Positions 37,901 through 50,600 of a DNA stretch of 64,000 bases are shown piece after piece; position 1 is the stretch's first letter; each line of letters begins with the position of its first letter. Where the stretch lies: assembly GCA_023079485.1 (NCBI GenBank), contig CM041115.1, forward strand, positions 28,882,826 through 28,946,825, given 5' to 3'. The position numbers were made by a program, and so were the translations under genes. This DNA is from Archilochus colubris (Eukaryota > Chordata > Aves > Apodiformes > Trochilidae). The notes under the pieces are model-generated. The model searched no databases and was not told the origin of the DNA. It was given only the letters and a program-made list of their open reading frames with translations.

Positions 37901-38806
37901 TTATAAACAAAATTTCTCATGAAGACACATAAACCAAATTTTCATATCTCTATGAAATGATCATTTATAGTAAACTTAAGAATTTAATATGTTTTAAAAT
38001 TAATATCTAATTATCTCTTTACCTACATCTGCATCCCATTTATGTAACATGAATATGTTTTCCAGCACTGATGTAAAGACAGTGAAGTATGGCATGTTTG
38101 CTCCAGAATTAAATTCTCTATTAATCCCTGAAAACATCAACATTAAGATGATGGAGGATACATTTATATTTTTCCAAAATAATCGGGAATTTATATTTAC
38201 AAAATATAGTAAAAAAAAAATTAAAGTAGTTGTTTTGCACATCTCTGGCAATTTGCCTTGCTATTGTATTCTACATCCAAATTTTAACTAACAAAGGAAG
38301 TGATGTGTAAAAGTCTTAGACTTCCTCCTGATACCTCTTTAGATTAAATTACCAGTGGATAGCTCAGCACCACTTTAACCTAAAGCTCCATTTGTCTAGT
38401 TGTTCCCATTTAAATGCACACTACTTATTTCAGCAGACTATGATTTGATTTTAAATTGAAGCATGGTTTGGTAAAACAGGAAGCAGTATAAAAGGATTAC
38501 TTTTTCTTGTTCTCTTGTAATATCTAGCATTATTTCATTTTTGTCTAAGCAAGGTAAATGGAAATTTTGCAGCTTGACTACAGGCCCTTGTTTTTCCTGA
38601 CAAATCCATTAGCAATTAAATTTAATAGGAGCTACACACTGTCATTAAGCTGAAATACACATCAGCCATCTTCACCTTGACAGGCTGCTAAAAGAGTAAA
38701 CACCCATGCTGAATTTTTGTATGTGGCAACTACTTTGCAAGTAATCTATGGGTTATAACGCAGACTGAAAACCAGGGTTTTTTAAGAAAATGTTTAATCC
38801 TTAGAG
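28967..38806. other. Long AT-rich stretch without genes or clear transposons
   Basis: Nearly 10 kb with no recognisable coding sequence, RNA gene or CR1/LTR piece. Simple-sequence tracts lie at 30908-30950 (CAAA-rich) and 37186-37241 (CAAA-rich, ending CCCC). A 15-base direct repeat AGTTTAGGACTAGGT occurs at 34071-34085 and 34107-34121. Old, highly diverged repeats or conserved regulatory DNA would not be visible to me by eye. Confidence 0.5.
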
Positions 38807-39386
38807 AGGTTCTGGACCCCTCAGTACAAGAAAGGCATTGAGTTGGTGGAGTGAGTTCAGAAAATGGCAACCAAACTAATGAAGGGTCTGGACAACAAGT
38901 CTGAAGAGGCTGCAAGAATTGGGAATGTTTAGTTTGGAGAAGTTAGGTGGGTGGGTGTTGGCCTTATGTCTGAAGTAAATAATGACAAGGCTAGAGGAAA
39001 TGGCTTGAAGATGCATCAGAGGAGGTTTAGATTAGGTATTATGAAGAATTTCTTTACTGAGAGTAGTCAGGTGCTGGAATTGTCAGCACAGGGAGGTGAT
39101 GAAGTCAAAATCCCTGCAAGTATTTTTAAAAAGTGTACATGAGGCATTTCAGGCCATGCTTTAGTGGGCATGGTTATATATATTTTATTTTATTTTATTT
39201 TATTTTATTTTATTTTATTTTATTTTATTTTATTTTATTTTATTTTATTTTATTTTATTTTATTTTATTTTATTTTATTTTAATTTTTGTATTCTACTTT
39301 ATGATTTTATTTTATTTGGAGGGGGATGTTGCTGGTTGGATTAGGTGATTCTAGAGGTCTTTTCCAACTATGACAATTCTATGAGA
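38807..39386 (+). mobile_element. CR1 LINE 3' fragment split by a TATTT microsatellite
   Basis: The start corresponds to the ORF2 C-terminal region (reading like QKMATKLMKGLDN across small indels near 38860-38895). GNGLKMHQRRFRLGIMKNFF (about 38998-39057) is the familiar C-terminal block. The 3' UTR follows to GTGGGCATGG at 39163-39172, is interrupted by the microsatellite, and resumes at 39320 with GGTTGGATTAGGTGATTCTAG and the tail TTCCAACTATGACAATTCTATGA. Confidence 0.9.
39181..39282 (+). repeat. (TATTT)20 microsatellite
   Basis: Twenty perfect TATTT units from 39181 to 39280, then a decayed T/A-rich edge to about 39320. It sits inside the 3' UTR of a CR1 copy, replacing a short stretch where other copies have ordinary sequence. 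A perfect 100-base tract is likely to vary in length between individuals. Confidence 0.97.
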
Positions 39387-40875
39387 TGAACACAGCTCCA
39401 TTTCTCGTCTACATGGGATATAAAAAGGAGATGCAATTAATTACATTCAGAGGTAATTTAAAAACTCATACTGAGTTTTTATGTCATGTTTATTCATATT
39501 GAAGTCACCAATATCTTTAAAAGAAAATTTAAAAAAAAGTTTATCCTTCATTTAAGGAAGATAAGATTTGGAAAATCAGTCTTGAAAAAGTAATCGAAAG
39601 CTCTACCTAAAATCCTTATAACACATATATATATATTTTTAAAGATAACTAATTTTTCACAGGTTTTGTCTTTGGCTAGCTTAGTTTCTGCTCTGCTGTG
39701 TGCTAAGTGCATGGCCTGCAGTGTCTCTGCTAATGTTTATTTCATGCCCAGCAGTAATTTATGTGCATGACCAGTCTCTACATACTTACTGCTATTCCTA
39801 CCAGGAGACATTTTTGCTTGTATTCCTGTATGCCTTTCAGAAATACTGTGAAGATGTCAGGTATGGATTTGTGTGCATGAGTATAAAGCATTTTTGAGCA
39901 TGCATGTCTTTAAAATAAACACAGTAGCTGTTGTTTCAGAACTGTTTTGCACATCACCTTTAGGATGCATCTGGAACGTATTGAGTGTAGTAGGAGAAAT
40001 CTCTTGCTGCACCTGAGGAGAGTGGAATATAAAGAATCTTTGTACTTCTGTTATTGTGAGGCTGCACTGCGTTGAGGTTCCTGGCCCAAGTGTACATAAC
40101 CTGGGACTCTAAGATACAAACGTAGCCAAGATTGTTTTGCTCACCACCTTCTCCAAAGGTTGTTTCTGCTTCCAGCTTTACTGTGATACTTAGATGAGGA
40201 TAGCTGACAGAAACTATTATGCATAGTTTGGAAGCATCTAGTATCAAAAGGAAACAATCCTTATTTTGCTTTACTTATTCATTTAAGTATATACACTGTA
40301 TAAAAAACTTTGGGGATAGCTGTAAATCTGTGTCCACATAGGCTATCATAACATATTTAAATGTTTATTTCCTAATCTCAGACCAAGTTCTGCCATTTTG
40401 GAATGTTTTTTTATGTTGTTTCATGACCCTGACAATAGAAATTCATCAAAGAGGAAAAGTACACTTGCCTTTAAAAATTGATAGAACACAAAGAATAGGT
40501 CAATAAGTAGATCTTAAAAGTAATATAATGAGGACACTTTACAATTTTGTTGGTTATGTTCATGATAAAGGTAATACCTGCTGAGCAAGTTGAAAAAAAA
40601 AAAGAGCTCTTGTAGATACTTTGCTTATGAAATATACCACTAAGCCTCTCTCTCTTTATAATATCAATATATACTCCAACTCCAATTATCAAAATGTAAT
40701 TATTAGTGATTTCAGAGAGTGCAGTAGAGACATTCTCCCAAGTTCACATGTATGGATGAGGAGATCACCATGTGATCAGCTGGCTGAATTTATTATTTTC
40801 CTTTTACAAATCTGAGATCTTATCAAATAAATAGTTTCACCAGGTATTTGCATTGTATTTTATACTCCCTCTTCA
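39387..40875. other. AT-rich intergenic, nothing recognised
   Basis: No gene, RNA or transposon is recognised between two CR1 pieces. Confidence 0.5.
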
Positions 40876-41057
40876 GTACAAGGGTGGTGAGACTGGAATA
40901 TATAGCCCAGAGAAGCTGTGAATGTTGCCTCCCTGGAAATTTTCATGGATGAGGCCTTGAGCAAACTTGTCTGGATGAGAAGCATCCCTGCCCATGGCAG
41001 AGAGGTTGGAGTAGACTCTAAGGTCCCTTCCAGCCTAAGCCATTCTATAATTCTATA
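40876..41057 (+). mobile_element. CR1 LINE, extreme 3' end
   Basis: About 180 bases of CR1 3' region: a GGTGGTGAGACTGGAATA-like start, then GGTTGGAGTAGACTCTAAGG and TCCCTTCCAGCCTAAGCCAT, ending with ATTCTATAATTCTATA. The order (VAL-block remnant, short UTR, ATTCTATG-like tail) is typical of short 5'-truncated copies. No coding capacity. Confidence 0.88.
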
Positions 41058-42828
41058 CAGACTGTGTTAGTGAACAGCCATTGCACCTATTCATCTCAGA
41101 TCTTGCTATTTCAGCACATCGCAGAATGACTGTTGACCCGGAGAGTGTGATGACTGATCTCAGATCAGATTCTTACACACTCTAGAGAACTCAAATTTCC
41201 TACAGCTTCTAGAAATTCAGCTAAAACAAATGAAGTACCTTTGCCCTTGGTTGTCTAGAGATGATAAAAACTGAAGATGAAAGGAATTGTTTTTTGAAAT
41301 AGATAATAAAGTGAACAAAACAGGGATTTACAAATTGTGTACTTCTCAAATGATAGGAGTTACCTTGACATGTTTACACTTAAGAGAGCCACAGTGCTAT
41401 CTATTTTTAATTGTTTCATGTTTCACATTTATAACATGATTCTTCTGAGATTCTGCTAATGCACTTTTCTAAAAACAATATGTTGGTTATGTTCAACATC
41501 AAGCTACAAGTATCAGTTTGTTTTCTATTTAATTTCTAACATTTTACACTGATTCATGTTTTCCCACCTTTTTCCAATTCATATCCCATAAAACAGTTCC
41601 CTGCGCATTTTATTTCAAGATCATCAGAACTAACTTGTGTGCTACAGAGGCTGCACATGTAAAAATGTCAGTAAATTAGGCTGAATATACCATGTAATAG
41701 ATGATTTTTTTTTCAAAACAAGACTAGTCCTATCGCTCACTAATCTTTCAACTGTATTCTATCCATACTGTTTTTCAGTTTCACTTACACATTAGTCTTC
41801 CTCTGCCCAGAAGCCCATACTCCTTCTACAGTAGAATGTAAAAGAGATATTTTAAAATTGGGTGTTTAATTTGCTGTTAGCCTCTATTTAAAGAATTGGA
41901 GGCACTTGTGAATCTGAACTATCAGCTCTGAAAACTCATCTACATGAGGTAGTTCAAAGCTGTTGTGTTTCAACTATTTTGAAAATATTCTAGAATGAGA
42001 CAAGTTAGCATGAGTGGACAGCAGTACTACTTGTTTAAAAATTCATAGTTTGATTTCCTTACCTTCTTTACTACTCACAACCAATTTGGTTGGTAATTAT
42101 TCTACTTGAAATTTAGATAATCCTTTCTTTCCATAAAGCTTGATATGAATGGTGCTTCAACATATTCAATTGTTTGATTCTTCACATATGTACATAGTTT
42201 GTCAGTTCTGAATGCACAGTTGTTAAGTTAAATCACTCAATTGAGGTCTTGGCAACAAAATTCTTGAAACAGATATAAGGTTTTCCAGTGATGTCATCTA
42301 CAGTCTTGATCAGGACTTCTCCTGGAAGTAGGTTTATTGTCTGTGTTTTTACTCATGAAACCAGGTAGAGTTTTCCAGGCTATCATCAAAATTGAGCATT
42401 CATAAATCTTTTATCTTAAAAGAAAACCATGACCACCACCACCACCAAAAAACAATCACACATATAGTAAATGTATTAATTTATTTTTAATTAATTTTAA
42501 AAAGTGTTACATTTCGCAGACTTAGTCTCCTTTGCAGTACTGTTGTGTTTTTACTGGGTCTTGTGTTGCTTTTTCCTGTGATTGTTCTAGTGGAAATTTT
42601 CAATTGAGCTCAACTTCCTTGAATATAATCCTGTCACACAGAAGAATATAAAAGTAATAAAGAATAAATAAGTAATCTTCCTTACTGATTATTATAACAA
42701 GCCAATATAAAAATGCTGTAAATGAGGAAAGATAAAAGTGCATAGCTTTAAAAAAAAACTCATAAAATATAGCTTGTGACTTTATAAACTGTAATCTTTC
42801 AAAAAGATTGCTTCAAGGAAGTAATTGC

Positions 42829-42856
42829 TTCCTGTGATAAATTTTTATCACAGGAA
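42829..42856. repeat. Perfect 13-base inverted repeat (hairpin)
   Basis: TTCCTGTGATAAA at 42829-42841 and its exact complement TTTATCACAGGAA at 42844-42856, separated by two T. A second short hairpin (GGAAG...CTTCC, 42817-42832) overlaps its left side. It is too AT-rich for a strong bacterial-type terminator, and function in a bird genome is unknown. Confidence 0.9.
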
Positions 42857-45235
42857 TTATGTCTCATAAGTATGAGGCAACTTGTTATCTACACATATTT
42901 ATGATTAGTCAATCTGATTAGCCAATCCTAAAAACAGCTTATCTAAATTGTAATTGTGCTAAAATGCATAAATAAATAATTGTGCTTAAAATGTACAAAC
43001 AAACCAAATATATTTAATCACAAAGACATAAGAAATATCCTGACTAAAAAACTGCACTTCTAAATTTATTTATTTGATACTTAAACAGTTTCATTATTGC
43101 ATTGTCAATTTTAAGAATTTTTTGTTCTTAGAGACATGAGAAGGTACAAATTATCCATGTTTTTTTTAAGTGGGATCAAGCTAGGACAGACGTAAGGCCT
43201 AATTCCATGTTTTTTGCTGTACTTGAAATCTAGGTGACATAATGTTGAAGCTGAGTAACTGACTCAAAGTCTTATACTGGGAAGTTTTCTCTGCACTATG
43301 CATAGAGAAGTCACCACACAGATCGACCCAGTCCAGGGACCTGGAAGGGAAATTTCCCTTACTTCTAGGCTGCAGCATCATGTTGTTCATGCAGTTAGTC
43401 TAATTTCTTACTGGCCAGAGAACCAAACTACTTCTTTTCTCCAGAAAAGTGCAGAGACTGCCCTCTACAACTCCAAATTGACCCTTTAATCAGTAGAGAG
43501 ATGTGACATCAACTTCTATTGAGGCTGCTTGATGTTTTCTGTTCATGGGGCAAGTGCTCTAATGTTCTGGCTGTTGCAAAGAAGGAAAGATAGAATGCTA
43601 CAGCAGCTGCAGTTTGCAAAGGATACTTTTCCTACTAATATATTTAGGCACCCCTTAAGTCCCTTACATGTGCATTAGACACTGGATTTGACTGTCCTGC
43701 ATAAGAGGCAGCAGGGTGAATTCTTTGATTCTAAAGATGTCAGGTATGAGAACTTCACTTTTCTGCTCAACACTTGTCCAGTTTTCAGAGTAAAGACAAT
43801 TTGGGGGCTAGTGGGTTGCTGAGTTTTGTATCTACGAAATATGGGATGCAACACTTAATTTATAAGTCTTTGTTACCTTCCTTTTGATCTTGCCCTAAAT
43901 GGCTCAGGCTTATTTAGGAAAGTATACTCATTAGACTGTATTAGGCTAGTGTCATATTATTGGCTTGTACTTCCCTTCTTATTAAAGACAAGAGAAATAT
44001 TCAAGTTAACTAATTTCCAGAGGCATAGAAATCACATTTTAAGCCAATATACAAGCAACATTAATTATTTTTAATTAGTCAAATATACCAAGAAACTATC
44101 AACTCTTTAACTCTTTTCTATCAAAGATGAAGAACTATTTAAATGTTATATGTGGTAAAAGAAATTTAATTATAGACACCCATTCTGAAGATATTGTTCT
44201 AGTTTTTGAAAGTTATGGGTTTTTTAGAATTTTCTTCTTAAGGCTAAGTGTTCTGGCTTAATAAAACTCCCCTACATGATTAAGAGTGGAACACTGGTCT
44301 TGGTCACAGATACAAGATGATCCATTTTGTATTGTTTTCATTGTGTGAAAATATTGTTAAATTCTGTCATTTAAATCATGTGAGGTAAAAATTAATATAT
44401 TCATTTAATATCACTTGATGGGCAATTTTGAAACCAAGTTCATATCAAGTTTCACGGGTTGTCAGCCAGTTCTTTTCTAAGCACAAATTAAAAGGAAAAG
44501 CTAAGTGTTGCTCATATGGAGATACAAGCAAGTGGGTGCTCATTACTCTGTCTCAATATAAAATCCCAGGTTTTAATTACCTCTTTCCCATATCAGTTAT
44601 GCTGAAAATAAAAAGTTTATTATCATTTGCATTTAGAAAAGGCATGATGAAGCTGAATTTCAAAACACAGCAAAGCAGCTGAATTCTTAATTTATTTCTT
44701 CCCTATTATTAGATCATGGAAAAAAAAAAAAAAAGAACAACTATAAAACATGTTGAACATGACATGTATGAGATTAATGTCTAATCATGTACAATATACA
44801 ATTGAATAAGCAGATTCATCAGTATACAACACCAACTAATATTTCATTCAGTGTCCTGTAAGCATTTTTCTCCTTAAAGACTTTAAAAGTAAAAAATACC
44901 ATAAATATCATCCTTTTGTAAACTCTGTTTATCAGATATTGGACAAATAGAAACTTGTATGACACTGGCTTTGTGTTTATAGTTTATAAGGGAGTTACAA
45001 GAGAAGACAGATATTTTTCCAGGTGCTTATCACCAGTATAGATGGCTTTCATTGTGCTACCAATGCCATGTGGGTTCTCACAATAGAAAATGAACTGAGG
45101 ATTAAGGAGAGCATAGTCTATCAGTTTGCTTTAATTTAAACTGAAGTGTTTCTGGAGAAGGCAACAATAGGTATTACCTCTTCAGTAGTGTGAAGGTAAG
45201 AGTAAACTTAAAATTGCTTTCCTCTTTTTCTGTGT

Positions 45236-45427
45236 TTTTTTGTTTGGTTGGTTGGTTTTGGGTTTTTTATTTGTTTGTTTTGTTTTATTGTTGGTGGGTT
45301 TTTTGGTTTGGTTGGTTTGTTTTTTGTGTGTTTTTGGGTTTTGTAATTTTTTTGTTTAGGTTTTTTTGGTTGGTTGGTTTTGTAGAGTTTTTTTGTTTGT
45401 GTTTTTTTATATGTTTGTTTTGTGTTT
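45236..45427 (+). repeat. G/T-rich low-complexity tract
   Basis: About 190 bases consisting almost only of T and G on the + strand, with repeated TTGG, TTTG and GGGTTTTTT pieces. The stretch TTGGTTGGTTTTGGGTTTTT here recurs near 60841. It behaves like an expanded and drifted simple repeat. Confidence 0.9.
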
Positions 45428-47025
45428 TAATTTTTAAATTTGAGGAATTTATGTAAAATTGTCTTCACTGTGTGATAAACAAGATTAAAAGTTTGATGTT
45501 TTTGGCTAATAGTAGTAGTATTCCATACGGTCTTTTTCAGAATAACAAAATTAATGTCTACAGTTGCCAGACAGTCTGTCATTTGCTTATATTTTTTTAG
45601 ATCTCCAGAAAATCTGCATGTTTCCAAACCCTGCTCATTTTTTAACTTCACTAACAGTATTGCTGCTATCAGCAGGTGCATATACAGATCAACCAAGGTT
45701 ATATTACAGACAAATCATTCTCTTCTATAGGAAAAACACTGAGCGAGATCAATATTAAACCTCGATTTGTGGAAAACCCAGAGCATTATCTACTGTTTCA
45801 GGAGGGATAAATGACAGAATGGAAGGCCTAAAGAATGCAATCTTCCCTGTAATTGCATCAAGCTTGAAGATCTGAAGGGAATCTTGATTCCTAGTGCAAA
45901 GGTACAGATGCCTAATCTCTGCGATGCTCCTTTGAGACATCCCTCCCCTTAGTGATGTGGAAGGCTTAGTGGATGCTCTGCTGCAGCCTTGCTGGCTATA
46001 TATTAGCTCTTGATTCAAAGAAAAACTATTTTTGGACTCAGAATTAAAGGCTGTTCTAAACAAACTACAATGTAAGCATAACATGGGCTATTTGCATATA
46101 AAGAATGTATTTCCTTTGGGATGAGGAGAAAGATAGCATGCAGAGGATACGTATCAAGCACTAGAGAAAATAGAGCAACACTATGTGATACTGTATATTA
46201 AAGGTCTTGGCAAAGACCTTTTTGTTGTTTTATGAATCTTGTGGCAAAATTCTTTCTGGAAGTAAGCGGAAAAAGGGTAGATTAATAGTTGGGAAAAGTC
46301 ACTAGGCACTTCTGATTTACTAGCATTTTGTTTATCATAGGAGGACTTTGAGATGCTCTATCTCATGAGATTCCCCTAGAGATCAAACATAGAAATATGT
46401 AATTCCTACGAATCTCATTTTTAGACAAGAGTTTGGATTCTTGATGCAGTATTTAGCAAAAAAAGGCAACCTAAAAAGTGAATAAATCTGTCCAATCATG
46501 TCTGTAATAATAAAAAAGCACAAGAATAATTTAATCTTTCTGGTTTTATATAAAAGAGAATCACACAAGACAATTTTGGAATTTCCATTCATAATGAAAC
46601 AGTCTTTGCAAGAGCTGGATTGCTTCCTGATATGGATAGGCAGAAATACTCATGAATAATCTTTCTGCCACTGCTTGTATCCCAAATTTCTTTCCCTCTC
46701 GTTGTCTCCATTTCCCAGTGAAATAAAGGAAGACTACTTACCTGCAGCACAGCTACAAAGAAACTCTACTCTTGGAGAGATCATGATCACATTTACCAGT
46801 TAAGCACTGATATATGAAGAATTGCTCATAGTATCATGTGATGTTTATATTACTAAATCATACATAAACAAATCCACATGTTCAGGATGGATTTTCATAT
46901 AATCCACATAAGGATGTAAAAAAGGACAGAAAGTACTAAGAACAAAAAGAGTAAAGTGAGTTTCTCTTTTATGATGTTTGCAGAATAATATTATCTTAGG
47001 TTAGCACAGACAAAAACAATGGTGT

Positions 47026-47665
47026 TTTGGAAGCTGGAGAGACCACAGGGGTGGCTCCTGTGAGAAGCTGCTGGAAGCTCCCCCAGTTCCAATCCTGGCC
47101 CCACGCCTGCCCAAAGAAGAGCAAATATGGGAAGATGAATGCACCTCTGTTGGTAATGTATTCAAGAAAAGGGAAACAAAATTAGAAAAAAAATATATAT
47201 AAAAAAAGAGATACGATGGTCAGGAGAGATGAAAACATGAGAGAAAAATGTCAGAGAAAAGACACCAAGGTCAGTGAAGAAGGGGGAAAGGTGTCTAAGC
47301 AGAGGTTTTCCAGCAGCCCATGGTGAGTGAGCAGTCTATCTCCCTGCAGCCCACGGAGAAACATGGTGGAGCAATCCTGGAAGGACTACAGTGCGGTAAA
47401 TGTGGATTTTTAAGCTTTGAGGTGTCACAGGTGAACAAACATGAAGTGTCAGCCTGTGCAGGATCTTGGTGAGATGTGGATCTGAAGCTGTAGAGGACCC
47501 TGTGCCAGAAGAGGTGACTGTTTTCCCAAAGCAGGTTGTGACTCTGTTGGGAGCCCACACTGGAGTAGTCTGTCCCTGAGGGACTGCACCTGGTGAGAGG
47601 GACTTGTGCTGATGAAGTTCGTGAAGGGCTCTCCCAGGAGAGTGACCCCACGCTGAAACATGGGT
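47026..47665 (+). repeat. Repeat with iterated CAGCCCATGG-type units (ERV-associated type)
   Basis: The left part (47030-47110) is GC-richer and reads GTGAGAAGCTGCTGGAAGCT. After an A-rich gap, the right part (47281-47665) has loosely iterated units: CAGCAGCCCATGGTG, CTGCAGCCCACGGAG, CCCACACTGGAGTAG and ACCCCACGCTGAAACATG. The units differ and are separated by 20-60 bases, so this is a decayed array rather than a satellite. I know this style of repeat from bird ERVL-like elements, but I cannot verify the family. Open frames on the minus strand across it are chance frames. Confidence 0.5.
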
Positions 47666-50600
47666 GAGACCCAGTCCATTCAGTTTAGAGATATTCTCAT
47701 TTTGGAAAAAACTGTCCCATATTTTTTACTTTGTTAAACTTTCTCAAGTCTGTTTACTGACTTTCTTCTTTCATATTATCTCTCTGTTACACATTGGTTC
47801 AACAAAGCACCAGATTTGTATCCTAAAGCAGTCAGAAGTTCTATTGCCAAATGAACAGTTTCACACATGTTAAGATAGAGAAGCCGTATCACGTGGCTTT
47901 TTCTCCTAACACTGACGAAATCATGCTTGATATGTTTCATATTGTGTTGTATATAAAGTGAGCCCTTGATTGCTTTCCACTGAATTGACAGATTTTAAAC
48001 ATAAAACAATTACATATAACTAAAGTCTAACAGTGCTGCAATTTTTTCATGTGGTCTAAACAGATTTTATATAAATTTATTCATGTTTATCTTCCTAAAA
48101 CTTCTACTTCAAAGAAGGTTGTCTCTTCATAGTAAAATACAAGCCAGGCTCATTATGGAATCATAGTTTGATCACTGCTGTCTTGGCAATTAAATCTAGG
48201 CTTGCTATTCAAAGTAAAACAGGCAATTTTTTCTTAACAGGTACAGGGAGATGTGAGCTACATTTCGTATTGTAGCAGACAGACACAAGATAGCTCCAAG
48301 CTGGATGCTTTGTAGTCTTGTTTGCATTGGTTTGTGTAGCTATATCCTTGGGCACGATGAGAACAAGTAGCCTCTCATTTGGCTTTCCAGTGTCTGAAAT
48401 CTCATTTCAGCCAGGCATCTAGGCTCCCTGTCTGTTGCCTAGGGAAAGCTAGTCATGAATGAGAATGACACCAACCCAAAAACTCAACGAATGATGACCA
48501 AAGTTAGTCTCTTTGAAGGGAATAATCTTAATATTCTTACTGAAGCTTTCACAGATTGATTCTAGACCTACATGGAATGGGAGTCACAGTCCAGGTCTTT
48601 CTCCAAGATTTGTCTCCTTTGGAAAAAGGAGGAGTAGTTATTCCATTATTTGAAAAGTTTTACAGAACTTCCAGTGTCTAAAATCACAATACAGAGCATG
48701 AACCATGGGTTTCCTGATCTTTACCACTCCTTCCCTTTTCTAAACCTTAGCACAACAGTACAAAAAGAGGGAGGGAGAACTTCTGGATCCTATGTTCATT
48801 TCTTCTCAGGCCTTTTGGCTCTCTCTCCATTCCCAGCTCAGAAACCTTCCTTCCTTTCTAATGAGATATATTATTATACTGCATTCCCACTACAAATACT
48901 GCCCTGATGAGTCTTAAAATTGATTTTTCTTGTGGGCTTGCTCATACTAGATGCTGGTGTTCAGCTCACAGTTGGCTGATTCAGCTAGGATCTGTATCTT
49001 CTCATGTTTCCAACTAAATATCTTACTTATAGTTGGTGTTGTCAGCCTTAGGTATTGCACATTCTGCATATTTTATGGCTGCATATATTTAAACTTTTAT
49101 TCTTCAAGTAGATTGTCCTATACTTGTTTATGATACTGGAAGCCTTTCCTAAACATCTCCCAAAGCACCAGCCCCAAAAGCCTGCTCCTTATATTTGGAC
49201 TGTAGCCACAACTGAATACATTAAAGATTTATAAAGTAAGAATATCTTTATCACTTTTCCCCTTCCATCACCATCTTTCCCACTTATTCATTGCACATAT
49301 TCTTTCCTTACTCCATCTGGGTTATATAATAAAAAAAAATATCATAACTACTTCGTAGTTGTATGCATACCAAGAATCTGTATTTTTTCCTTTAGGAAGG
49401 AATTCAATATCAGAGATATTAATGTAGTATAGTAGGATATGCCCCTAGTACATCCATGTTATGTTTTATGACATCACTGTACCTTTTCAATTTCCATGTC
49501 TTTAATTATTCTGTCCTTCAAGACATACTCCACTTGAGAGCAAAGCCACGAAGGTAGCTTAGTATCAATTCCTGCAAGATTGTTTTCTTGCTTCACTTTA
49601 TTATACCTGGGTTTCATTTATTTATACATTGGGAGCCATGATACATAGTATTTACTGTGAAAGGAATATAAGACTTGACTGTGAACTGAGAAGATTCACA
49701 GAGACTAAAAGGAAGTACTTTCACAAAACCTAAAGAAAGATACCACCAGAATTTTACTGCATCCTTTCAGATGAAAAATCTGAATTATCAGAAAGGAGCC
49801 AGAGAGAAACAATCTCAGATTGTGCAATAAGATGTGACCACAGATCTTGTTGCATCTTTCAAACCCTCGTTTAGAACAGTGTTAAGGGAGGGAATTCTTC
49901 TCTTGCAAGTGCATGGAACTGTGTTGTCTCTGTTCTGTGTCTTCCGTGAGAAAGAAGTAAATTGTATATTGTAAAATGTGGCATGCACAGGTAGGTGCTG
50001 CCTCATTTTATTTATTGGTTTTTTTTAATACTTTTTTCCCCTTTTTGGCTAATACAGACTAGTGGAAATTTACAGCTTTACAATCAGAACATAAACTGTA
50101 CTGTTCTGCCCCTACTGGGGAAAAAAAAACAAAAAACAAACTCATATTCTGCTGCCTTTATTTCTGAAAAATGCTCAAATATTTTTTCTGTATGCAATCC
50201 TTATTATAGAGATCTATGAGAAAAAAATATGCATAGTGGTAGTAGGTGGATATAAATCTTATTTTGTCTTAAAAATGGCTAAAAATATTACCATAATTAG
50301 TGTACCCTGTATAATTTATCTCTGTTCATTTATTTTTAGTTTCTATTTGTCTTTGTGCATTTCTGCTTTCTGAAGTCTCTGCAGACAATTACAGCAGTGT
50401 TTTTCTGCAAGGATGCTAAAAGTGTTAGGAAGCAGATTTCACACGATCTTAAAGTTTGCATCAAAACAATAAATTCTCAAGCTGCATTATAGGAATAGAT
50501 CGTGTAAAAAAGTACGTGTAATACCAACAAAACTGCAGCAGGTGGCACTAGAAGGAGGGCCATGAGGCAGACGGGCTTCAAGAAAACAAATAAATATGAT

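Larger units (their letters stand above)
41058..47025. other. AT-rich intergenic with simple repeats and one perfect hairpin
   Basis: No gene or named transposon is recognised. Notable small items are an inverted repeat at 42829-42856, an (A)16 run near 44719 and a long G/T-rich tract at 45236-45427. Reading frames such as 45190-45456 are translations of that tract. Confidence 0.5.

Noticed and set aside
39181..39282. Possible CRISPR-like array
   Set aside because: A pure pentanucleotide microsatellite with no spacers, in a eukaryotic genome.
45190..45456. Frame rich in W, F, V and L that looks like a membrane protein
   Set aside because: Direct translation of a G/T-only simple tract.
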